In this document: positions 10,447-19,312 of the stretch, piece after piece
How the letters are laid out: each line of letters begins with the position of its first letter
Position numbering within the stretch: position 1 is the stretch's first letter
Source of the DNA: Patagioenas fasciata
Taxonomy: Eukaryota; Chordata; Aves; Columbiformes; Columbidae
NCBI RefSeq assembly: GCF_037038585.1
Contig: NC_092559.1
Span: forward strand, 19,702,488 to 19,766,487
Length of the DNA: 64,000 nt
Direction: 5' to 3'
The notes under the pieces: model-generated
The model's database searches: none
What the model was told of the DNA's origin: nothing
What the model saw: only the letters and a program-made list of their open reading frames with translations
Program-made: the position numbers and the translations under genes

Positions 10447-10738
10447 TGTCCTGGTTTTGTTTAAACCAAGACCAGTTCTCTTTCAGTGAATTTTCCTTTT
10501 GGCTAAGTTCTTCTAAGTAACTGCACTTTTCTGAAGTTGGCTGCATGTTTTCCAGACACTGTTTGCTCCAGACCTGATAATGGTAACAATGGTATGCAGA
10601 AGAGGTCCAGCCAAGGTTGCTGATAATTTTTGCACGTTCCATAAATGAGAGGGGTGTACCTGCAAGGAGGGGCAGACAGAACAGGTGACCGGCATCTGAA
10701 GAGGACCCTGCCTGTCATGACTGTGATCCTAGCCCTAG
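10447..10738 (+). mobile_element. LTR fragment, family L1b
   Basis: It starts TGTCCTGGTTTTGTTTAAACC and follows the L1b pattern seen at 29213 (accagttctctt, then a ggtatgcagaag word). It has an internal deletion before ggcatctgaagaggaccct and breaks off where the LTR2 provirus begins at 10739, so the LTR2 element is younger. Confidence 0.7.
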
Positions 10739-11076
10739 TGTGGGGGACTACGGTGGGTACGTGGATTCCCTGACGGAGGGCATGGTAAGAGAAATTAGCC
10801 TTGAAGATATGAAGGCCTACCCATGAGAAAGATGGGAGTAAAGGAGTATCCGGAGATATTAAGGATGTACCCGTGAGAGAGAAGGGGATAGAAGAGTAAC
10901 ACTGATGATAGCAAAATTAGCCAATGAGATGTTACTGCTGTAACTTGTAAACAATAGTGAAGAGACACATGAATTGGTAAAACTGTATAAAAATGCACTT
11001 GTGGCAATAAATGGCATCTACTACTTTCATCCTGGAAGAACTTGGTCTATGTCGTTTGTCCGTCTCAGCCGTGACA
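10739..11076 (+). mobile_element. 5' LTR of deleted provirus C (family LTR2)
   Basis: This 338-bp LTR starts TGTGGGGGACTACGG and ends CAGCCGTGACA. It carries TATAAAAA at about 10986 and AATAAA at 11006-11011. It is closely similar to the solo LTR at 6497-6832. A primer binding site follows after the dinucleotide ta. Confidence 0.9.
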
Positions 11077-11078
11077 TA

Positions 11079-11096
11079 TGGTGACCCCTACGTGAT
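11079..11096 (+). other. Primer binding site, tRNA-Trp type
   Basis: The 18 nt TGGTGACCCCTACGTGAT differ at one base from the tRNA-Trp primer site used by avian alpharetroviruses. It sits two bases after the LTR end, the expected place for minus-strand DNA priming. Confidence 0.85.
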
Positions 11097-11364
11097 CCTG
11101 TATGAAGAAGGATCTCGCATGAAGAAGAGACAGCGGTGAAGCTGTGACAGCTGAAGACGAGCTGTGGAGACGGAGCCCGGTACAGCTGATAGAGCAGCCG
11201 AGGAGAGCTACCGAAGATCCGGATCGTTGAAAAGACACCACACTAAGAGTTGGTGAGCTACCGGGAACGGGGGGGGTATTATATTATCTACATGAAAGTT
11301 GCTTCTGAAGAAGCAGGGTATTAGCCCTCTGGAACTGACTTTACGAAGGAAGGACTGTGTTACT

Positions 11365-12278
11365 ATGGGGCAAAGCACTAGTGAAAGATGCAAAGAAACA
11401 ACTGAACTGTTAACAACATGTCACTTGTTGCTAGAGACTTTCAGAGGATTAAAAGAGCAACGGAAACATGCAGAGACAGTGGGGAGGGATGGTCTTCCTG
11501 GCTCTCCTGGGCCAGATTCGGAGGAAAAGGCGAGATTAAGTACTACTCCGACCCCCCCTGTTACTAAAGGTTCGTCAACACCGCCCAAGTCCATATGATC
11601 TGATACGGATAAGGATCCGCGACACTTTCTTGGAAAGTTAAAAGGAATAGAGGAGGAGCGTACGTATGTGTGGCCCCGAAATCAGATAAAAGCTATGAAA
11701 GACTCACATGAAAAAACAGCGTTGGGTTATATACGATCTCGGGAGGGGCCCCCGGAGCACCGGTCAGAGCAGTGCGTTCAACCGACTGCTCCGCTGTCAT
11801 CAATCACGGCTCAAACGTCTGCTCCACCATCATCAGTCGCGGTTCCGCCATCTGCGTCACCACCATTAATCACAGTTCAACCTTCTGCCCCGCCGCTATC
11901 AGTCGCAGAAGGAAAAAGTGGACATTTTTTTTTCCTATCCCCCCTTGCCTGGAGATTTAGGTGGGGAGGATCCTCCTGTGGTGAGCCAGACTGAGCTAAA
12001 TAACGTAATTCCTATAAATTTAGGTCCCCCCAGTCTGCCCCCGCCCCCCTCCCACGCTGCTGCAGAGCAAATTCCTGAGGGTGGGGGTAGAGTTTCAGAG
12101 CGTAAACCGAACTTACCAAAAAGCTGGGATTTACCCCCCAGCTCTTGGAAGAGACACTAATTGGCACACCACAACTACAGGCACGATAAATTCCTGAAAT
12201 CCTGAGGCAGTCAAGAGACCTCGCATATCAAGCTATGATAAAGGTGCCTGAAAGCGACAAAGCAGCCAAATCATTTGC
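11365..12278 (+). pseudogene. Provirus C gag fragment
   Basis: An ATG at 11365 opens MGQSTSERCKETTELLTTCH, a Met-Gly start compatible with N-terminal myristoylation as in many retroviral Gag proteins. The frame stops at 11596-11598. Further gag-like text continues in other frames, with a Pro/Ser/Ala-rich repetitive linker (11770-11910) and a capsid remnant near 12210-12275 (reading SRDLAYQAM and a following PESDKAAKSF). The capsid remnant matches provirus A at 22.9 kb and B at 59.75 kb. Everything downstream (rest of gag, pol, env) is deleted and the sequence jumps into the LTR end at 12279. It is dead and heavily truncated. Confidence 0.7.
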
Positions 12279-12316
12279 AACTTGGTCTATGTCGTTTGTC
12301 CGTCTCAACCGCAACA
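12279..12316 (+). mobile_element. 3' LTR remnant of provirus C
   Basis: These 38 bp (aacttggtctatgtcgtttg onward, ending CGCAACA) match the last bases of LTR2. The internal region is fused directly to them, so a deletion removed the rest of the element together with most of the 3' LTR. No matching target duplication with 10733-10738 is visible. Confidence 0.8.
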
Positions 12317-12479
12317 CACTCATGTCTCTCTCCCTGCTACAGAAGTTGAATCTGGTTTGACTTCATTAAAAAAATGGTATTTATTTAAATTCCACCTGAA
12401 GTTCACTATGTAAGCAGACCTTGTATTAGAGATTTACAACATATTCTTTAGGAACAGGATCCAGTCTTTAGAAGGAGGA
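12317..12479. other. Unassigned
   Basis: Short AT-rich stretch without recognisable features. Confidence 0.3.
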
Positions 12480-12960
12480 CCTGAAACAGGATGATAAAGT
12501 AATAATTAATTAGAAAAAAACACAGGTGTGGCTCAAATAATAGCTTATATAAGTAGGTATATACTGCACTTGATCGAGGAGTTGCCAACGAGGAGAGGTC
12601 ATTTGCCAGACACGATGGGAAGACCCTTGAAGAGGAAAATGCGACCAGGCTGTAAGAGTCTGCAATACAAGCTGAAGAATGCTAGATGGCAGCAAAGACC
12701 GCAAAATAACTAGATGTTTATGTAATCATTTCTTGGTATAGGTGCACTCTATGTTAAAAATTTCCAAGAACTGTAATGAATATGTAATTTTTCTGTCAAT
12801 ATAAGCAAAGCAAAAATGATCAGTTGTTGGTGCACTCATGGTGGAATATCCCCAGTGGGGTCCCAGTGTGGAATAAAGGAATGCTACTTTTAAAACCTTA
12901 AAAGTGGTTTTAAGAGTTATTAATTTGCTGAGTTTACAATATCACCTCAGTCAGTGTGGA
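12480..12960 (+). mobile_element. LTR-like repeat related to 26.1-26.3 kb
   Basis: The parts around 12720-12900 resemble 26.10-26.28 kb. Both have a run of gtaatnnatatgtaa, aatataagcaa, a CCCCAGTG block and an AATAAA signal followed by gaatgct. This looks like the promoter and poly(A) half of an LTR. Boundaries are not clear. Confidence 0.5.
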
Positions 12961-13039
12961 GGGTAAGTTCAACTCTTGAAGATGGGGAAAATAAGAGTCT
13001 GCCAGCTGACACATTAAAAGACTTAAAATTATGAATCTT

Positions 13040-13423
13040 GCCACGTGGTGGTGGAATATTATAATATGCATTTACTTAGCTAAATGATTTATATGAAATT
13101 TATATGGAGCTCATCCAGTGATCTGTGAGTAGTAAAATATCATCTCCATACAGCCACACTTGTTGAGCAGAGAGAGCTCAAAGTAGGCTGACCCAGGCTG
13201 TTATATTTATGGAATAAAGTGGTTGGCTCGTAGTCAAATTGCATACAGTGGGAAAGACTCCTTGCACCCATAACTTACTGGTGTTCACTATGTCATTCTG
13301 TTCCTTTGTGGGTTTCCTCAAAGGAATTCTTGGCCTAGTTGCAGCTCAGGCCTTTACCTCCTTTGGAGCCTGTAGCAAACTGCTGCTGGTTTGGTTGGGG
13401 GAGGGTCAAGTGCATCTGTCACA
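13040..13423 (-). repeat. Repeat R3, inverted copy
   Basis: This segment is the reverse complement of the repeats at 25367-25760 and 63054-63480. All share agctgctgctggtttgg-like text, the gagctcaaagt block and the end word gatgcacttgacc. On the minus strand it starts TGTGACAGATGCAC. R3 probably is part of an LTR, because it lies next to LTR-like sequence in all three places. Confidence 0.75.
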
Positions 13424-13680
13424 TTCCACCCCCTGACTACAGTGAATCCACTTTATCAGCTCATAGAGTGGTAGTGCAGTTACCTCTTGCCTCTGTGTCA
13501 TAAATATGCAGTGTGTTGTAGATCAGCGGTTTAAGTGTTAAATTAATATTATATATATGCAATGATAATGTGTGCAAGCTTTTTTTAAGCAAATAGCTTT
13601 AGTAATATTAAATGTCATTGCAGCATTGAAGAATTCCTCGTGATGAACAGGGAGTATTTTTTTAGTCATGTACCAGACTC

Positions 13681-13960
13681 TTATACATAAAATGTTCTTA
13701 ACTCTCTCACTTGTGCATTCCCTTCACCTTCTTCTATTACTTGTTCACCAGTGGTAATACTGAATGCAGCAGCCTTGTATTGCCATTTACCATTTATCCT
13801 TTTTGCTGAGGCATTGGTAAACCAAACGCCTTCTGTTGGTGTTTCTTCAGTGAGTGGGGGCACATTCAAAACTGGTGAGGGTTTGAAAGTTTGTTGTAAT
13901 GCTAATGGATCTGCATTTACATGCATTTGTAATTTGGAAACTGTAGCCTGTAACAAACTG
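13681..13960 (-). pseudogene. ERV pol fragment, RNase H domain
   Basis: The minus-strand frame 13956-13681 reads like the start of a retroviral RNase H: a Pro-rich leader (SPVLNVPPLTEETPTEG) and then VWFTNASAKRINGKWQYKA. The first catalytic Asp (normally in a TDAS/TDGS box) reads TNAS, so the residue is lost. A Glu in the following block (GEGNAQVREL) fits the second catalytic position. It ends after about 90 residues. RNase H would degrade the RNA strand of the RNA/DNA hybrid in reverse transcription. It is an isolated fragment flanked by R3 repeats. Confidence 0.7.
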
Positions 13961-14001
13961 CTGCTGGTTTGGTTGGGGGGAGGTCAAGTGCATCCATCAC
14001 A
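13949..14001 (-). repeat. Repeat R3, short end fragment
   Basis: About 53 bp repeat the end of R3 (ctgctgctggtttggttggg then tcaagtgcat), the same orientation as 13040-13423. With the RNase H fragment between the two R3 pieces, this may be a collapsed ERV bounded by R3-type LTR ends. Confidence 0.7.
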
Positions 14002-14189
14002 CAGTAGCCCAGGAGGAAGCTAAATGCTCCAAGGAGAACTGTGCCAGCCCCCAGCCTGCACTGGCTTTGCCCAGCTGTGTCCCTGCGGTACTGCTGCTGG
14101 CTGCAGGTGCTTATCAAAAGCTGCAGGGAGCCCCCTGGCACATCCGGTCTCCCACATTCAGCCAGAAGCATCTCTTCACCCAGAAAGAG
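14002..14189. other. Unassigned
   Basis: Moderately GC-rich. A minus-strand frame has a hydrophobic stretch (GTVLLGAFSFLLGYCVM) but I cannot assign it. Confidence 0.3.
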
Positions 14190-14551
14190 AATCACAGACT
14201 CACAGAATCACAGAATGTTAGGGACTGAAAGAGACCTCGAAAGATCATCTAGTTCAATCTCCCTGCCAGAGCAGGAACACCTAGATGAGGATACACAGGA
14301 AGGCATCCAGACAGGTCTTGAATGTCTCCAGAGAAGGAGACTCTACAACTTCCCTGGGCAGCCTGTTCCAGTGCTCTGTCACCTTCACGGTGAAAAAATT
14401 CCTTCTCATATTTGAGTGGAACCTCCTGTGTTCCAGTTTGTACCCACTGCCCCTTGTCCTATCATTGATTGTCATCGAGAAGAGCCTGGCTCCATCCTCA
14501 TGACACTCACCCTTTACATATTTATAAACATTAATGAGGTCACCCTTCAGT

Positions 14552-14673
14552 CTTCTTCTCTTCTCTTCTCTTCTCTTCTCTTCTCTTCTCTTCTCTTCTC
14601 TATCTTTTCTCTTCTCTTCTCTTCTCTTCTCTTCTCTTCTCTTCTCTTCTCTTCTCTTCTCTTCTCTTCTCTA
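14552..14673. repeat. (TTCTC)n microsatellite in CR1 copy 4
   Basis: About 120 bp of TTCTC repeats with one interruption (tatcttttctc near 14600). It grew from the short cttcttctc present at this place in the CR1 consensus region (LEKRR codons). On the CR1 coding strand it reads as (EEKRR)n. Confidence 0.97.
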
Positions 14674-15496
14674 AGCTAGAGAGACCCAGCTCCCTCAGCC
14701 TTTCCTCATAAGGGAGATGCTCCACTCCCTTAAACATCTTTGTGGCTCTGCGCTGGACTCTCTCAAGCAGTTCCCTGTCCTTCTTGAACTGAGGACTCCA
14801 GAACTGGACACAATATTCCACATGTGGTCTCACCAGGGCAGAGTAGAGGGGGAGGAGAACCTCTCTCGATCTACTAACCACACCCCTTCTAATACACCCC
14901 AGGATGCCATTGGCCTTCCTGGCCACAAGGGCACAGTGCTGGCTTATGATCATCCTGCTGTCCACCAGGACCCCCAGGTCCCTTTTCCCTACACTGCTCT
15001 CTAACAGGTCGTTTCCCAACTTATACTGGAACCTGGGGTTGTTCCTGCCCAGATGCAAGACTCTACACTTGCCCTTGTTATATTTCATTAAATTTTTTCC
15101 TGCCCAACTCTCCAGACTGTTCAGGTCTCGCTGGATGGCAGCACAGCCTTCTGGCGTGTCAACCACTCCTCCCAGTTTAGTGTCATCAGCAAATTTGCTG
15201 ACAGTGCACTCTATTCCTTCATCCAAGTCGTTGATGCATATATTGAATAATACAGGCCCCAGTATTAACCCTTGAGGTACTCCACTAGATACTGGCCTCC
15301 AACTAGACTCCGCCCCATTGGCCACAACTCTCTGGCTTCTTTCCTTCAGCCAGTTCACAGTCCACCTCACTACCTGATTGTCCAGATCACACTTCCTCAG
15401 TTTAGCTGTGAGGATGCTGTGAGAGACTGTGTCAAAGGCTTTACTGAAGTCAAGGTAGACCACATCCACTGCTCTGCCATCATCTATCCATCTCAT
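14600..15496 (-). pseudogene. CR1 ORF2 reverse transcriptase, copy 4
   Basis: This is the longest RT frame in the window (298 codons). It covers [20 protein letters not shown], the [11 protein letters not shown] block, FADDTKLGG with both catalytic aspartates, the [12 protein letters not shown] segment and [19 protein letters not shown]. It then runs into the repeat-encoded EEKRR array. The upstream fingers are in frame 15849-15568 with PVSLTSIPGKAMEQ. It is 5' truncated, so no endonuclease is present and it cannot move by itself. Confidence 0.88.
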
Positions 15497-15740
15497 TATG
15501 TCCTCATAAAAGGCTATGAGGTTGGTTAAGCATGACTTCCCCTTGGTGAAGCCATGTTGACTGCCCCTTATGACCCTCTATCCTCTATATGCCTTGAGAT
15601 GGCACCAAGGATAAGTTGTTCCATCGCCTTTCCAGGGATGGAGGTGAGGCTGACCGGTCTATAGTTCCCCGGGTCCTCCTTCTTGCCCTTTTTGAAGACT
15701 GGAGTGACATTTGCTTTCCTCCAGTCCTCAGGCACCTCTG

Positions 15741-16410
15741 GGGGTGCCAGTGATCTCCAGCACCCTGCACAGGCAGGCATGCTAGCGGCTGCGCCAGACC
15801 GTGCAGGAAGGGGGTTGCATCCAGTGCTGGGAGCCCCCAGCCCTGCCACAGACCCCGGAGCTGGCAGGGGGTCCGGTCCCCCTGAGCACCTGTCTGACGG
15901 CAGCCTGGTTCAGGGACTGGAGGCAGTGGTGGGAAGAAAAGACGAGCTTCAACCTGGCTCAGAGGCAGTGGGCGCTGCAGGAGAGGCAGCAGAAGCAAGC
16001 CCGGGGTCGTCACAGCCTTTCAGCCAGCTTCACCCCCTCCCTCACCCACCAGTCCGAGTTGTTGGAGCTGAGCTGTCACCGCCGCTCTTCCCCGGCCAGA
16101 CCCCATGTTCTCCCGGGAAGGTTCTCCGCGGGCGCGGGGCGAGGCAGTCCCCCGGCATTGCTGGCACCCGACGAAGCTCTGTTCTCCTCCCAGAGCCTGC
16201 GCTGAGCGGCAGAAGGCACTGCGGGACTACCTGGTAGTGGGGGCCGAATTTCACCCCCCCCGGCAGCCAGGCTAGCCAGCTCTCCATCCTCTCCTCCCAG
16301 AGTCAGCTCTTCTCCGCTTCCCAGCCCCGCCACAAACGTCCCTGCATGGGCTTCTGAAGCACCCAATAAACCCCGTCTGGCCCAGCCTTCGCCCCAGGGT
16401 CTTTGAGGGG
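15741..16410 (+). other. GC-rich ancestral sequence, possible 3' exon of a neighbour
   Basis: This is not like any repeat in the window. A plus-strand frame (15801-16205) encodes a Trp/Gln-rich stretch (AWFRDWRQWWEEKTSFNLAQ, then QRQWALQERQQKQ), which looks like real but unidentified protein sequence. A canonical AATAAA lies at 16365-16370. It could be the 3' end of the gene upstream of HINT2. I do not recognise the protein. Confidence 0.4.
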
Positions 16411-17012
16411 GCACTGGCGGCGGGGAGGGTCGAGTGGGAACTCGAGCTCGGCGAGTTCCTCTCCGGCAGAGGTTCAGCGGGCCGGTGCGTAGGTGATGCC
16501 TACATAGTGCTCAGAGGTGTCGACCCTGGGGGCGTGCGGACCCTTTAAGGCGCCGAGGGTCCAGGCATGGGAGTGACAGAGGCGAATAGGTGGTGAGGTG
16601 GGCAGGCGCGTGGCTGGGCGATGCGGGGGACTCTGCGTGCAGGGAAGCCGGGGGTTTGGTCGTGCCTTTGCCCTGTGTCTCACTCGCCGCTGCTCTCACC
16701 TCGGGGCAAGGTCTGCGGCGGGCATGAGCCCTGCAGTGAGCACCCACACGGCACTGCACTGGGCCTCTGAGCACCCGTGTGTGTCCACCCTCACCTCCAC
16801 GTGCATCCCCCATAACTCCCATGCATATCACCTCCATGTAAATCGCCCCCATGTGCCTACTGCACCCCACATCACCCTGGCCTGTGTATCTCCCTGTGCC
16901 TCCCGCATTCCCCCACCACCCTAGGCCACAGGGTCCACATCCCTATGGGGGGAGGTCGTAAGGCCCGCGTGCCCCTCCGCCTCAGTGGTGCTTAGCGGTG
17001 CCCAGCGGGCAG
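16411..17012 (+). promoter_or_regulatory. CpG-rich segment upstream of the HINT2-like pseudogene
   Basis: The stretch around 16410-16720 is rich in CG dinucleotides (for example gagctcggcgagttcc and gtgcggaccctttaaggcgc), unlike the retroelements around it. It lies just 5' of the HINT2-like exons, so it may be the old promoter CpG island and first exon. There is no direct proof of promoter function. The middle part (16740-16920) is a CA/CC-rich degenerate stretch. Confidence 0.4.
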
Positions 17013-17062
17013 GACGAGGAGGTGGGCAAGGCGCAGCAGGCAGCAGCATGCCTGCCAGAATC

Positions 17063-17212
17063 CTCTATGACAGGGGTGTCAAACTCATTTTCACTGGGGA
17101 CCACATCAGCCTTGCGGTTGCCTACAAAGGGCCGAATGTAATTTTAGGACTGTATAGATGTACTCCTGTAGGAGTCCCCGGTGAAAATGAGTTTGACACC
17201 CTTGCTCTATGA
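17063..17212. repeat. 8-bp target duplication of MITE (ctctatga)
   Basis: ctctatga is found at 17063-17070 and 17205-17212, exactly next to the terminal inverted repeats. An 8-bp duplication is the hallmark of hAT transposases. Confidence 0.95.
17071..17204 (+). mobile_element. hAT-type MITE (134 bp)
   Basis: The element begins caggggtgtcaaactc and ends with the inverted form. The terminal inverted repeats are about 24 bp with one mismatch (cagggg versus caaggg). It has no coding capacity and must have been moved by a hAT transposase in trans. It disrupts the HINT2-like exon between the codons for ILY and E. Since hAT activity is limited in most birds, the insertion may be old, or the element may have been inserted after the gene died. 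Confidence 0.93.
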
Positions 17213-17226
17213 AGTCGACAAGATAA

Positions 17227-17397
<171 letters not shown>

Positions 17398-17651
17398 TGA
17401 ATGGATACCCAGGATGCCGAGGTGAGTCCAGAGTTGTCTCTGGGACGTGGAGGAGATGCACGGTGCTGACCCTCCTGCTCTCTCCCCCCAGCTCCTTGGG
17501 CAATTGCTGGTTGTTGGTGGCATGCATGGTACAAGCGGAGGGGCTGGCCAATGGCTACTGCCTCAGTGAGTTGGTGTCCCCTCCACTACTCTGCCATGCT
17601 GTGGGATAGGACCCTCACTGGTGGTCCCGCAGGAGCAGAGCTGTGGGGGTT

Positions 17652-17987
17652 TGTTGGAGTGAATAAAGGACTCAGCATTCCAATTCAACGTGAATCACGC
17701 AAAGCCATTTATTACAGAAACAAGCCTCCTTATATATGCAACTATTCTCTGATCATGCGTCCACGCTCCAATCATGCATTCACTAATTGGATATCATCTA
17801 TGTTCATGAGCTGTCCACACGCTGGAGTCTCACTGCTCATAGGTCCGTTGATTTACATCACATTGAGGTCTTGTTATTGTAGAGCTGCTTCTCTCCCACG
17901 GCAGGTCCTGCTCTCAGCTTTTGAGTTGGCCTTGAAATTCCTGGCTGGTTCAGTAACAAATCTCCATCTAACAGAAACCCCTCCACA
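17652..17987 (-). mobile_element. Provirus A 3' LTR (336 bp)
   Basis: Read on the minus strand it starts TGTGGAGGGG and ends CACTCCAACA. The complement of a TATATAAGG box is at 17728-17736 and of AATAAA at 17708-17713, the same tight spacing as in LTR2 and in the LTR of element F. It is very similar to the 5' LTR at 24255-24586, with a handful of differences. Confidence 0.93.
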
Positions 17988-18002
17988 ATTCCCCTCTTTT
18001 TG
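17988..18002 (-). other. Polypurine tract of provirus A
   Basis: On the minus strand the bases just before the 3' LTR read aaaaagaggggaat, a typical plus-strand primer site for retroviral DNA synthesis. Confidence 0.8.
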
Positions 18003-18640
18003 TTCTTGAACCAGCCAGACCCCATTTACAGCGCGCTGAATCATCTTTGAAATACACTGCAATATACAGCACATGATTAACACAACAATCACAGTTACAT
18101 ATAATGCAACTAAGCCTTATTTAATAAGATCAAACAACTACCCACTTATTCCAAAACATTTAAGCTATGTGTCAAACCTTAATTTTACTACGGCAATCTT
18201 ATTAATGTACTGTTCTACTTTGTCTAAAGCACTTATTAATAGATCCAGAATAATCAAACAAGTTAATACAGCACAACCAGAATCCTGATGTTAAAAGCAG
18301 AAAACCTATAACTGCGTGATTTTGTAGAGCAACATGTCCAATACCATCAACATCTATTATTAATTGAGTTAGTACTTCAGAAGTTAGATTAACCTATTTA
18401 AAAGACCAATAGCTTAACTTTGATATGTCTCCTAAGGTTTTACCAGCTGCTAGATCAGTGAGAAAGAGTGCATTGACTATCTAAGCGTAATATTGCCTTT
18501 TTGACTCTCCTGCTGTTTGTTCAAATTGTCATTCTCCACAGAAGGCACACCACGAGCTTGCTAATAGGCTTCTAGATCACCAGGTCTGTGAGCATCCACA
18601 ACACCGAACCAGGATTCATGGTCTACATCTGAAACAGTCC

Positions 18641-18865
18641 TCACAACTTATCTCCCTCCTGTCCATTCGCATTCACCGAATCCTTGCCATCTCCACTCAG
18701 CCACGGCCTGACCCACCTCGCAGGAATCCACCCCGATCCCCGCCCTGCAATGCCACAAACACAACCCCCTCCCCAGGCCTTCAATCGATGTGGCCCTCTC
18801 CATTGACCAGCAACCTGACCACAACCAATGTAGGTTCCCTCTGACCTACCATGGCCTTGGGTCAT
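18641..18865 (-). pseudogene. Provirus A integrase C-terminal remnant
   Basis: The frame contains PHRLKAWGGGCVCG and then GWIPARWVRPWLSGD, the C-terminal DNA-binding end of a beta/alpha-retroviral integrase. The same motif (SWIPAKWVRPWL) ends the integrase of element F at 45.65 kb and occurs in provirus B at 56.1 kb. The catalytic core is not recognisable upstream on this strand, where the sequence is joined close to RNase H. The fragment is inactive. Confidence 0.75.
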
Positions 18866-18874
18866 ACTTGCAAA

Positions 18875-19312
18875 TTATTTCATCACATACAATGACTCCG
18901 ACAACTGGCCCTGTGGTGGTGTTTCCCCTACTTCTCCTCCCCCCCCCCCTTTTTTTTTTGTTTTGTTTGTTTGTTTGTTTTTTGTTTGTTTGTTTTTAAA
19001 TAAACAAGCAAACAGCTTCGGAATCAGATACATGCGTTGGACCTTGACTACGTACTCAAAATCACAAATCAAATATAGAGGTTCCTCCTTAAAAAGCTCT
19101 AAGTAATTTAAAGCTGTGCCAAGTTCTGCTAATTGGGTTGAACCTTCAATAATTTTTACAGAATAATGCCAATTTTTATCTTCATGCCAGACCACTACAG
19201 CTTTATGAGACTTCTCAAAACCATCAACAAAAACTTTGCAAGTATGTAGGATCAGACCAAAACCAAGTATGGCCTGTGACCTGATGTTAAAGACTTGAAG
19301 GTTCTGCAGCAA
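18875..19312 (-). pseudogene. Provirus A RNase H remnant
   Basis: This minus-strand frame has KVFVDGFEKSHKAVVVWHED, then EGSTQLAELGTALNYLELF and LICDFEYVVKVQ. These are the three blocks of a retroviral RNase H, with Asp and Glu in the first two. In the third the order Asp-Phe replaces the usual Asp-Ser. The frame ends in low-complexity Lys/Gly residues encoded by the T/G-run at 18950-18990. The tether to integrase is broken. Confidence 0.72.
18942..18998. repeat. C-run, T-run and (GTTT)n low-complexity tract
   Basis: A C10-type run is followed by a T-run and then repeated tttg units. A similar tract in the same place of provirus B (56305-56340, with caaa units) shows the family carries an unstable simple repeat between integrase and RNase H remnants. 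Confidence 0.85.

Larger units (their letters stand above)
14190..15740 (-). mobile_element. CR1 LINE copy 4 (5'-truncated)
   Basis: The 3' end is at 14190-14220, with repeated cacagaatcacagaatg words on the plus strand. It extends up to the RT linker (minus-strand residues VPEDWRKANVTPVFKKGKKED) at about 15740, where it abuts GC-rich sequence that I take as the ancestral locus. A large TTCTC microsatellite expansion lies within the ORF2 C-terminal region. Confidence 0.9.

Noticed and set aside
11668..12160. Overlapping plus-strand frames with Ser/Pro repeats
   Set aside because: They are frame variants over the degenerate proline-rich linker of the provirus C gag; no single frame is supported.
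16511..16924. Frames in the CpG-rich and CA/CC-rich stretch upstream of HINT2
   Set aside because: Compositional: GC-rich sequence has few stops on both strands; no conserved protein text is seen.
18950..19000. Possible regulatory quadruplex or triplex tract (C-run, T-run)
   Set aside because: Simple-repeat growth in a degraded provirus explains it; provirus B has a different repeat at the same place.
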